A stretch of 64,000 nt of DNA from Aquibaculum sediminis (lineage in GTDB: Bacteria; Pseudomonadota; Alphaproteobacteria; Kiloniellales; DSM-21159): the NCBI RefSeq assembly GCF_040712085.1, contig NZ_JBFCVK010000001.1, positions 62,001-126,000 on the forward strand, given 5' to 3'. Made by a program: the position numbers and the translations under genes. Shown here piece after piece: positions 1 through 7,399 of the stretch. The notes below the pieces were generated by a model. It saw only the letters and a list, made by a program, of their open reading frames with translations, had not been told where the DNA came from and did no database searches. The first letter of the stretch is position 1. Each line of letters begins with the position of its first letter.

Positions 1-136
1 GCATAGGCTGGCCGAGGAAGTTGGCGCAGATCTGCACCTCGTGCCCGGCCTGAAGGAAAAACTCGGCAATTTCCTGGATAACCAGTTCGGACCCAGCAAT
101 CTCCTGTAAATGGTTGGTGCCCAGCAGTATTCTCAC
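1..136 (-). CDS. Glycosyltransferase, N-terminal part only (runs off left edge)
   Basis: Only about 45 N-terminal codons are inside the window. The GTG start overlaps the galE stop codon as GTGA, so the two genes are translationally coupled. The peptide begins MRILLGTNHLQEIAGSE and continues into a stretch ending GHEVQICANF. This fits the first beta strand, glycine-rich loop and helix of a GT-B (family 4) glycosyltransferase, where the motif G-HEV is usual. Its position behind galE supports a role in building a surface glycan. The acceptor and donor sugars cannot be told from this fragment. Confidence 0.6.
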   Translation of the reverse strand, partial: MRILLGTNHLQEIAGSELVIQEIAEFFLQAGHEVQICANFLGQPM

Positions 137-1140
137 AGGCCCGCCAGCCGCTTCTCCCAGGCCCAAGCGTGACGAATGATGGTCTCCAAGTCGCTGTAGC
201 GGGGCTGCCACCCCAGCTCCCGCTTGGCGCGTGTGGCGTCGGCCACGAGGCGGGCCGGGTCGCCCGGCCGGCGCGGGCCCTCCTTGACCGTCAGGAAAAA
301 GCCGTCCTCCGCCACCACCCGCTGCGCAGTCTCGATCACCTGCTGCACCGAGAATCCTTGCCCGTTTCCCAAGTTGTAGGCATGAGCGCCCTGCTTGTCT
401 CCACTGATCAACGCGTCCAGCGCCAGAGCGTGGGCGGTGCAGAGGTCCTCCACATGAATGTAATCGCGCACGCAGGTGCCGTCCCCCGTAGGGTAATCCC
501 GGCCAAAAACCGTGATCGAATCGCGACGACCGGACGCCGCCTGGAGGATGAGCGGAATGAGGTGAGTTTCCGGGTCATGGCACTCTCCCAGTTCCCCTTC
601 CGGATCGGCGCCACAGGCGTTGAAATAGCGCAAACTTACGGAGTTCAGGCCGTGGGCGGCATGAAAGTCCCGCAGCATGGCTTCCACCATGAGCTTGCTG
701 GCGCCATAGGGATTGATAGGCCGCTGCGGATGCGTCTCGGCTATAGGTACTTGTTCCGGGTTGCCAAAAGTTGCAGCTGTGGACGAGAAAATAATGTTCT
801 GAATCTTATGACGGGTCATCATTTCCAAGAGATTAAGAGTGCTAACTACGTTGTTTTGATAGTATCGGCCGGGATGTTGCATCGACTCACTGACAAGGCT
901 TAACGCTCCAAAATGCATCACGGCGTCGACACAATGCGCACTAAATAGCCGTTGAAGCAACTCACGGTCACCCAAATCGCCAACCACTATCTCGCCGTAC
1001 CGCGCAATTTTCAAACAACCAGTGGAAAAATTGTCCAGAACCACCGGTAAATGACCAGCGCGGATAAGCCACTTCGCCACGTGGCTACCGATGTAGCCGG
1101 CACCCCCGAGCACAAGAACCTTCATCCGCTTAGCGTCCAT
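133..1140 (-). CDS. galE: UDP-glucose 4-epimerase
   Basis: This cytosolic short-chain dehydrogenase/reductase interconverts UDP-glucose and UDP-galactose using tightly bound NAD. The protein has 335 residues, the usual length for GalE. It shows the Rossmann motif GGAGYIGS near residue 12, the TAATFG segment, the catalytic YGASK tyrosine-lysine pair near residue 145, and the GalE-type region around FGRDYPTGDGTCVRDYIHV. The start at 1140 could instead be the internal ATG at 1125, just before the conserved KVLVLGG. It is the first gene of a run that continues left with a glycosyltransferase, so it probably supplies UDP-galactose for the polysaccharide. Confidence 0.95.
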   Translation of the reverse strand: MDAKRMKVLVLGGAGYIGSHVAKWLIRAGHLPVVLDNFSTGCLKIARYGEIVVGDLGDRELLQRLFSAHCVDAVMHFGALSLVSESMQHPGRYYQNNVVSTLNLLEMMTRHKIQNIIFSSTAATFGNPEQVPIAETHPQRPINPYGASKLMVEAMLRDFHAAHGLNSVSLRYFNACGADPEGELGECHDPETHLIPLILQAASGRRDSITVFGRDYPTGDGTCVRDYIHVEDLCTAHALALDALISGDKQGAHAYNLGNGQGFSVQQVIETAQRVVAEDGFFLTVKEGPRRPGDPARLVADATRAKRELGWQPRYSDLETIIRHAWAWEKRLAGL

Positions 1141-1236
1141 TTGTTCAACCGCATTCGCGGCTTTTGGCAGTTTGGATCATATCGCTGAGGCGCCTTTATG
1201 AGGCTGAATTTTATTAGGCTTAATAGCAAACGGGAT

Positions 1237-2052
1237 TTATCGGAGAGATATAATACTTCGAATGTCTGCTGACGGGTTCCAACCAAAAGGGTTAGCATCG
1301 ATCAGCGCATTAAGGTCAAGCTTAATTTTCCGTCCATCGAACGAGACAGCCGATACGATATCGGCGCTCGTCAAGTCAGCAGCCCCCATATCAAAGCGAA
1401 CAGGATGCTTGACCTTATCCACGGATATTAGATAGTCCCAGTACTTAAACGTACCCCCCCAAGGCGACTCAGATTCCAGCCAAGCATTTGGAATGCCATA
1501 GGCGTCTGCCAAAATAAGCCCATGCAACGAGGAAGATACTATTCGTTTGCATGAGCAAATATCTTTCACAGTATCTTCAATAGCATCTGTGTTAAGATCT
1601 ATAACTTTTATGTTTGTTTTTGATAAAGACTTACGCCACTTTTGCTCAGAGTGCCTTATGATCACTCCCACATCGTGTTTTTTCTCTATTTCCGGTTGGT
1701 AAAACAAGGGAACAAGTAGTCCTGGATCTCCGTAAATGTCGGGACAATGGCCTCCGGCAGTCAGAATCTTATTACGAGTTAATGGCCCACGTACAGCTAA
1801 GTACTTAGCTCTCTTTTCCACACGTTCTTTCTGCTCAGTGCCAAACGAACCTACACCCCAAACAATGGAAGTAGATCTCACGTGACCTAAGATTGACCCC
1901 ACTACTACATAATGGACGCATGAACGGTTCTCCTTTATAAACGTAACTGGCCTACCCGTCATCCGTTCTACGAGCCACGGGGCTAAAAGATCGCCAAAAT
2001 TAACGCGCAGGTCCCAATAATGAAGTGGAACACACTCAATCGTTTTAATCAT
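1237..2052 (-). CDS. Polysaccharide pyruvyl transferase family protein
   Basis: The 271-residue product matches the polysaccharide pyruvyl transferase family (ExoV/CsaB type), which adds a pyruvate ketal from phosphoenolpyruvate to sugar residues of exported glycans. Seen motifs are NFGDLLAPWL near the N-terminus, the WGVGSF segment, AVRGPLTR, DPGLLVP, and SSSLHGLILADAYGIP in the C-terminal half. These follow the family order. A GGTGA ribosome-binding site lies 4 bases before the ATG. Base composition is clearly more AT-rich than galE, and this continues through the next genes, which suggests acquisition as a block. The sugar modified is unknown. Confidence 0.8.
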   Translation of the reverse strand: MIKTIECVPLHYWDLRVNFGDLLAPWLVERMTGRPVTFIKENRSCVHYVVVGSILGHVRSTSIVWGVGSFGTEQKERVEKRAKYLAVRGPLTRNKILTAGGHCPDIYGDPGLLVPLFYQPEIEKKHDVGVIIRHSEQKWRKSLSKTNIKVIDLNTDAIEDTVKDICSCKRIVSSSLHGLILADAYGIPNAWLESESPWGGTFKYWDYLISVDKVKHPVRFDMGAADLTSADIVSAVSFDGRKIKLDLNALIDANPFGWNPSADIRSIISLR

Positions 2053-2144
2053 CCAGTCACCACTCTTTCATGGTTTATTTGATGCCCTTGCAGTAGGCAA
2101 ACACACATCTAGCGGCGCTAAACGAACTAAACGATACGCCGTTC

Positions 2145-4376
2145 TTAACGAACTAAGGCCTTAAAAGTCGGAAGATCGTCAAGATAGGTGGTTACATAGT
2201 CCACCCCATACTCGACCATTTTTTGTAATTGTTGTTCTGGACCATCAAGATCATAATTTGTTCCGCCTTTTAGAATAAACAATAAACATCGAAGATTGTT
2301 TTGTTTCAATTTACGCATTGCTTCCGCGTACTTCGCATCCACACTTGGGACTCGCAACATCACCCCGTCCAGCCCCATCTCACTGACTTCATTTAGCAGT
2401 TCGTCAGAAACCTCATTGACAGCCACATGGCTTTTCCAGAGGAGCACGCTTCTTGGAAAAAGCTGCACCAAGACCTCTGCAGCTTTTAAGCTGTATACGC
2501 AGAACAGAAACCTACTTTCATCTATTCCTGCTCTCTCGATACACCCCTTCAGGTGAATTAACTTTTCAGGCGAAATACGCGGATCAATCAGTACATCCAT
2601 ATGCTCAATAAACGAAAGGGCTTTTTCAAATGTTGAACCAAATATTGCCTCCCCGTCATACAGACCAACTTGAAACTTCTCAATTTCCTCAGCCTTGGAC
2701 CGAGAAACCACAATTTCACCGCCGGCGCCGCGCAAACGTGCGTCATGTGATAACACGGGAATGTTGTCGGCCGACATTCTAACGTCCAATTCCACAGCAT
2801 CAAAGCCGCATTCAGCCGCCCGCACTATCATCGGTACAGAGTTTTTCGGAGGTTGATTGTGCTGTCTACCAACACGCTGCCCCCAACCCACAAAGCAGAT
2901 GCGCTTCAATTGCTTACGCCACTCATTATTTCTTTGGCCAAACGCGGCCCGAGTTTGCGGCAATGGCGACTTAACTCGTACGATAGGCCAATGCCATTCA
3001 TGGTACGGATCTGGGTACTTCCAGTTGTCTCCGTAACGTTCAGCCAGAAATGCCTCTGGATCGGCTGGCGCCGGAACCTCACAGCCCAGAAGGTGAACAT
3101 TGCTTCGGGGTAACATAATGCTTAAAGGAATGGAGCGAAACTTGCCCTTTTCCATCATCAAATGCAAATAATCTCCCTCTCTCCAACTTGGAAAAAGGTC
3201 GAGAGAAACATGTCCAATCTTCGGATGGAAATTCCATTGTGGTCGTGTGCTAGAGTATATGCCCTGTTCTTCGAGGCACTTAATGATACCTACTTTTCTC
3301 TCTAAAGCTTCCACTTTACTCGATGAACCATCAAAATATAAAATATCTACGTCATCATCATGATTAAGAAACTCTTGATTTCGCACAGCGCCAAGCAGCG
3401 TGCCGTAACAAATCATCGGGTTAATGTTAAGTTTATCAAGTATAGGCAACAGCTTTCTTAATCCATCCAAATAGTGCGCGCTATTACTTTTCAATTTTGA
3501 CATGTGCACTTGATGTTTCGAAATGACCCATTTCGGCCTACCTACTTCAGCATTGCCCACATTGCGATTCAGGGTATCTTCAAGTCGCAAAATACGGCTA
3601 TCACTCTGCAAAATACTACTAAGATCCTTCAATCGTTTCGTCGAAAGCGTTGTAGAACTTCCCCGCAATTTTCGAACTATCTCCGCGCATATAATGAGGT
3701 CGTAATCGCTTGGGCACCGTTCCGGCTCGAACATGGGCAATAGCTGAACAAGACGCCTGACACTCCACTCACACGCGCCCGATTCCACTGCTTTAGCCAC
3801 TCGCACTTTTATATCCAAAAGTGGCAATAATTCAATATCCCCAATATTCAAACCCGCGAACTTCATAAGTTCATTGAGCATGCTAATCAGTCGTGAATCG
3901 GTCACATTCCTATACTGGTACACAGATTCGGATCTGCGGTCGCAAACCATGTGCAGATGCCGCGCTCGAACCGCCAATGGACCCTGCCGGTTAAGAATTT
4001 CTATCCGTGCTATGTTCTCGGGCGACTTCAATTGAATATCAAGGGCAGGTCTAATAGAACGTGCTGAATGCAGCATTTTCCCGCTGATAAATCTTTCGAA
4101 CTGCGCGTTGTTTGTTTCATGCCCATACGCGGGGTAAATAGAAAAAGAACTTATTTGATCGCGAGGGCACTCTTTCCCATCCTCACGGTATATAACAATT
4201 CGCCCAATATTTAAAAATTCCGGCTGATTGGAATCGATGCGTATCCTAATTCGATCTATACTATCATTTATATTACATACTAAAGAAAAATCCTCACTGC
4301 TTCCAAAATAACCAAAACCCGGCAGAAAACTCCTCTGCCATTTCTCTGCTAACGCCCTAATAGATTCTTTTTTCAA
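2145..4376 (-). CDS. LicD-family phosphotransferase fused to a GDPD-like domain
   Basis: The 743-residue protein has three parts. Residues 1-290 match nothing I recognise. Residues about 300-480 form a LicD-type nucleotidyltransferase core with GTLLGAVR at 325 and the metal-binding HDDDVDI at 339; LicD proteins transfer phosphocholine or related groups to glycans. Residues about 490-743 resemble a glycerophosphodiester phosphodiesterase barrel, keeping ELD at 529-531 and SHD at 543-545. The family motif HRG...PENT is altered to a PKNS version with no aligned histidine, so hydrolysis is uncertain. The start is a TTG (caa at 4374-4376) with AAGGA 9 bases upstream. The downstream neighbour, a TagD-like enzyme, hints at a CDP-glycerol-type donor. 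Confidence 0.75.
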   Translation of the reverse strand: MKKESIRALAEKWQRSFLPGFGYFGSSEDFSLVCNINDSIDRIRIRIDSNQPEFLNIGRIVIYREDGKECPRDQISSFSIYPAYGHETNNAQFERFISGKMLHSARSIRPALDIQLKSPENIARIEILNRQGPLAVRARHLHMVCDRRSESVYQYRNVTDSRLISMLNELMKFAGLNIGDIELLPLLDIKVRVAKAVESGACEWSVRRLVQLLPMFEPERCPSDYDLIICAEIVRKLRGSSTTLSTKRLKDLSSILQSDSRILRLEDTLNRNVGNAEVGRPKWVISKHQVHMSKLKSNSAHYLDGLRKLLPILDKLNINPMICYGTLLGAVRNQEFLNHDDDVDILYFDGSSSKVEALERKVGIIKCLEEQGIYSSTRPQWNFHPKIGHVSLDLFPSWREGDYLHLMMEKGKFRSIPLSIMLPRSNVHLLGCEVPAPADPEAFLAERYGDNWKYPDPYHEWHWPIVRVKSPLPQTRAAFGQRNNEWRKQLKRICFVGWGQRVGRQHNQPPKNSVPMIVRAAECGFDAVELDVRMSADNIPVLSHDARLRGAGGEIVVSRSKAEEIEKFQVGLYDGEAIFGSTFEKALSFIEHMDVLIDPRISPEKLIHLKGCIERAGIDESRFLFCVYSLKAAEVLVQLFPRSVLLWKSHVAVNEVSDELLNEVSEMGLDGVMLRVPSVDAKYAEAMRKLKQNNLRCLLFILKGGTNYDLDGPEQQLQKMVEYGVDYVTTYLDDLPTFKALVR

Positions 4377-4419
4377 TGCTATTAATCCTTTTTCAACCCA
4401 GACTACTAATAGCTTTCTG

Positions 4420-4827
4420 CTAACGATTTACTGCGTTGTTGTTATTACCTAAGCAGCGCTTTATCTCTGTAGATGATACCCCCTCGGTACGAGAAAGGTA
4501 GATCACCTTGCAGAACTTGTTTAAGTGATTGAACTTTCCGATCCAGTCGTCTCCCATTACAAATATGTCTGCTTCGTACTTTCTTACGTCATCTACCTTC
4601 TGGTCCCATGCGCTTTCGGGAAAAACATGGGTGACGCATCTTAAAGCTTTCACAATCTCTGCGCGATCTTCAAAGGGCATTATACTTGTTTTGCCTTTAA
4701 GGGCGTTAAACGCATCCGTAGAGATTCCAACATACAACTGATCCCCCAACCTCGAAGCTCTTTCTAGTAAACGTACGTGCCCCACATGAAATAAATCAAA
4801 TGTGCCATATGTAATTACAGTTCGCAT
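4420..4827 (-). CDS. Glycerol-3-phosphate cytidylyltransferase-like protein (TagD family)
   Basis: This 135-residue protein has the length and motifs of TagD/GCT enzymes, which make CDP-glycerol or a similar CDP-alcohol from CTP. Visible motifs are YGTFDLFHVGH at the N-terminus (containing the HxGH nucleotide-binding site), the MGDDW segment, and RTEGVSSTEIK near the C-terminus. It lies directly upstream of the LicD-GDPD gene in transcription order, so I infer that it makes the activated alcohol phosphate that the LicD domain transfers. The exact alcohol (glycerol, ribitol-like or another) is not decided by the sequence. It belongs to the AT-rich block. Confidence 0.85.
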   Translation of the reverse strand: MRTVITYGTFDLFHVGHVRLLERASRLGDQLYVGISTDAFNALKGKTSIMPFEDRAEIVKALRCVTHVFPESAWDQKVDDVRKYEADIFVMGDDWIGKFNHLNKFCKVIYLSRTEGVSSTEIKRCLGNNNNAVNR

Positions 4828-4998
4828 TGTACCACCCCTAGTGATTTATTGTCATCCTTTTCAGGATGCGGTTGCTATTTTTAATCTCTGGTTATATGTT
4901 AGAAATTTAGCGCATTTTTCTTGCATTAAGATACTTCGATCGGGGCACTAGAGTCACATTATGAATATAACGCAGCTCGTTTTATATTATGCATTATT

Positions 4999-6162
4999 CT
5001 ACTCCACGTACCCCCACTTTTCCATCTCACCACCGCATATACTGTATATTCTTTCTATATCCTTATCACCTAAAGTCGTATACTGTTGTGTTGAGCGCTC
5101 GGGGGAGTGTTCATTAAAGTATCTTTCCAGATTACCTGCTATTTTTTCGCCTAGGAACGCAGCGAGAGCGTCGGAAACACGCGAGGGATTGTTAGTTATA
5201 TCATTTTGATCTACTTCAATGTAACAATTTTCCTCGATTTTTTCTTTAATTCTCCCCCATATTTCCATAACCTCTACCCACTGCTGCGCGTGTTCTTCTA
5301 AACTAAGATGCGGAAACTTTGCCAGTCTAGATACTATATTTTTATATGGAGATCTTTTGCAGAAGATAAACTTTGCTTCGGGCCATATCATCCTTATTGT
5401 CGGTACCGATAACAACATATTTCGTCCAGGCGTTTTATCTACAAAGTAAGCGCCGGGTTGCCAACTGGCATATAGATCTTTAACTTGCTGCCCTAACTTA
5501 ATAATCAAAAGCGCAGGGCTTATATCATATATGAATGTGCCGTAATCTTTGCGCGTATGATACGTGGAGAAGAATTTATTTACTGTGTCTTCAATTTGCT
5601 TAACTAAAAAAAGAAAGTGATGCTCACCGTAATTCTTGGCACCTAGTGTTGTGCGCAAGGCATTTCCCACTGCGGTTGTTCCAGCCCTCGGCGACCCAAC
5701 AACGAATAAAGGTTTTGTACGAACTTCATCTTTTAATAAAGCTATATCCCATAAACGTTCTGGCAATTTATTATCCAAAATTAAGACTAGGCGCAAAACA
5801 TATTCAGTACTTTTCAGAAACGTTAAACGAACAGAGATCGCGTAGCGGGCATTCTCCGCTTGCTCGATAGTGGTAAATCGATCGGATACATCTGGACTTG
5901 AGGTAAACGTTATCGGAATACGCTGAAGGATCCTTCCGCCTTGTATGACTTGCAGTTGAAGGTCAATTTTCTGGAATTCTGCACTCGAATCCGGAACAAC
6001 CCACCCGGACACCTTTAATGTGCTATCAAAAAAGAAATAATCTGCTACTGGTCCCCGGTAAAAATGCTTTCCCGGGAAATCATGTGCATAGTTGAACATG
6101 TAAGACCGATAACGAGCGGGCGTATTACTATCAGGACGCGGGCCTTCACTACCTTTAACCAT
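4999..6162 (-). CDS. Sulfotransferase family protein with N-terminal beta module
   Basis: The 387-residue protein carries the sulfotransferase P-loop VVGSPRAGTTAVGNAL near residue 150, which binds the 5' phosphosulfate of PAPS, and a downstream FCKRSPYKNIVSRL segment consistent with the 3' phosphate-binding region. Residues about 35-125 look like a beta-sandwich module (core LKVSGWVV) that recalls the repeated GW modules of the large glycosyltransferase two genes upstream. The ATG overlaps the end of the preceding glycosyltransferase gene by 8 bases, so it is in the same operon. It likely sulfates the glycan made by this locus. Its codon use is AT-rich, unlike its upstream neighbour. Confidence 0.75.
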   Translation of the reverse strand: MVKGSEGPRPDSNTPARYRSYMFNYAHDFPGKHFYRGPVADYFFFDSTLKVSGWVVPDSSAEFQKIDLQLQVIQGGRILQRIPITFTSSPDVSDRFTTIEQAENARYAISVRLTFLKSTEYVLRLVLILDNKLPERLWDIALLKDEVRTKPLFVVGSPRAGTTAVGNALRTTLGAKNYGEHHFLFLVKQIEDTVNKFFSTYHTRKDYGTFIYDISPALLIIKLGQQVKDLYASWQPGAYFVDKTPGRNMLLSVPTIRMIWPEAKFIFCKRSPYKNIVSRLAKFPHLSLEEHAQQWVEVMEIWGRIKEKIEENCYIEVDQNDITNNPSRVSDALAAFLGEKIAGNLERYFNEHSPERSTQQYTTLGDKDIERIYSICGGEMEKWGYVE

Positions 6163-7399
6163 CTAATGCCCCTCGTAAGTTCTTGTATATTGCAGTGTGT
6201 CTCTCTGTAATTTGTTCTACACTCGAATATAATGGTATGGTCTGGTAAAGTTCGTTGAATTTATTTGCTGAAGACAAAGCGTTCGTTAAAAGTGCTGCCA
6301 GCGACACACTATCGTGATTTCTGTAGTTAAGCCCCCCCTTCCCTGGCTTCACCTTCTCCGCCATTCCACCTATATCGGGCACGATAATCGGCCTCCCAAA
6401 CTTGAATGCCTCCTGAATCACCAGAGGCGAGTTCTCCCACCAGATCGAGCCCATCACCACCCAGTCCACCTCTGCCATCAGCCGACCCATTTCGTGCGGC
6501 TCGTAGGGCCCGTGCAGGTGGACCGTGCCCTTGAGTTTGCTCAAGAGGCCGTAAACCTTCTCCTGGAACTCCGGTGTCTGCTGGTCCAGCGCTGAACCGA
6601 AGATATCCAATGTCACCTGCTTGCGCAGCTTCTTGGGCAGGCGGGCGAAGGCCTCGAGGATGATGTCTACGCCCTTGTAGGGATTGATCTGACCGAAATA
6701 GGCGAAGCGTGTCCGTTGCTCGCCTTCGGCCAGCTCACGGGGCGGCACCGGCTCGCCCTCGGGCAGGCCATTCTCGATCACGGTGATGCGGTCGGGCTCG
6801 ATGCCCCAGGCGACGTAGCGCTCCCGCAGGAAGTGGCTGGGCGAGATGAAGAGGTCGACCAAGCCGAAGAAGCTCTTGATCCAGCGCTCGCGCAGGAAGA
6901 AGTCCTCCTGGCTCATGTGCGGGAAACAGAGGTGGCACTCCCGCGGGCTGGATTGGTAGCAGAGGCGCCCGTCGGTCTTCACCATCTGGCCGTTGTTCAT
7001 GCAGATGGCGATGTACTCGTGCAGGGTCACCACGATCCGCGCCCCGGGGCAGACCCGCTTGACCAGCCGGATGGTTTCGATGCCGATGTGCACATAGTGA
7101 TGAAAGTGTACCACATCCGGCTGAACCCGTTCCAGGAACTGGGCGAGGTCGTTGTCGGGCCCAAGGTCGTTGCTGGACATCAGGTCGGGAATGCCGGCGT
7201 TACCGGCCATGAGGTAGTCGCGCTCCCCGATGGCGGCGAGGCTGGAGAACTTGTGCATCACCCGCTGATCGGCACGGCCGATGAACCAGGCCTCGTGCTC
7301 CGGGTGCTCGTTGATGCCCTGCCAGAGGTAATAGGCGGCCAGCTCGCCGCCGCCCTTGCTGAAGGTGGGGTGCGCGTGGGCGAAGATGACGACCTTCAT
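6155..7399 (-). CDS. Glycosyltransferase family 4 protein
   Basis: This 414-residue GT-B enzyme would transfer a sugar from a nucleotide donor to a growing glycan at the inner membrane face. The N-terminal half begins MKVVIFAHAHPTFSKGGGEL with a glycine-rich acceptor-side loop. The C-terminal half has the family signature around FAYFGQINPYKGVDIILEA, and the E-x7-E-type region SPLVIQEAFKFGRPIIVPDIGG. The start ATG overlaps the stop of the large GT2 gene as ATGA. GC content falls along the gene: the N-terminal two thirds is GC-rich like the operon, while the last part joins the AT-rich block, so one boundary of the acquired segment may lie inside this gene, near 6300. Confidence 0.88.
   Translation of the reverse strand: MKVVIFAHAHPTFSKGGGELAAYYLWQGINEHPEHEAWFIGRADQRVMHKFSSLAAIGERDYLMAGNAGIPDLMSSNDLGPDNDLAQFLERVQPDVVHFHHYVHIGIETIRLVKRVCPGARIVVTLHEYIAICMNNGQMVKTDGRLCYQSSPRECHLCFPHMSQEDFFLRERWIKSFFGLVDLFISPSHFLRERYVAWGIEPDRITVIENGLPEGEPVPPRELAEGEQRTRFAYFGQINPYKGVDIILEAFARLPKKLRKQVTLDIFGSALDQQTPEFQEKVYGLLSKLKGTVHLHGPYEPHEMGRLMAEVDWVVMGSIWWENSPLVIQEAFKFGRPIIVPDIGGMAEKVKPGKGGLNYRNHDSVSLAALLTNALSSANKFNELYQTIPLYSSVEQITERHTAIYKNLRGALDG

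Noticed and set aside
169..903. 244-residue plus-strand frame across galE
   Set aside because: It is antisense to a clear galE gene and lacks any motif.
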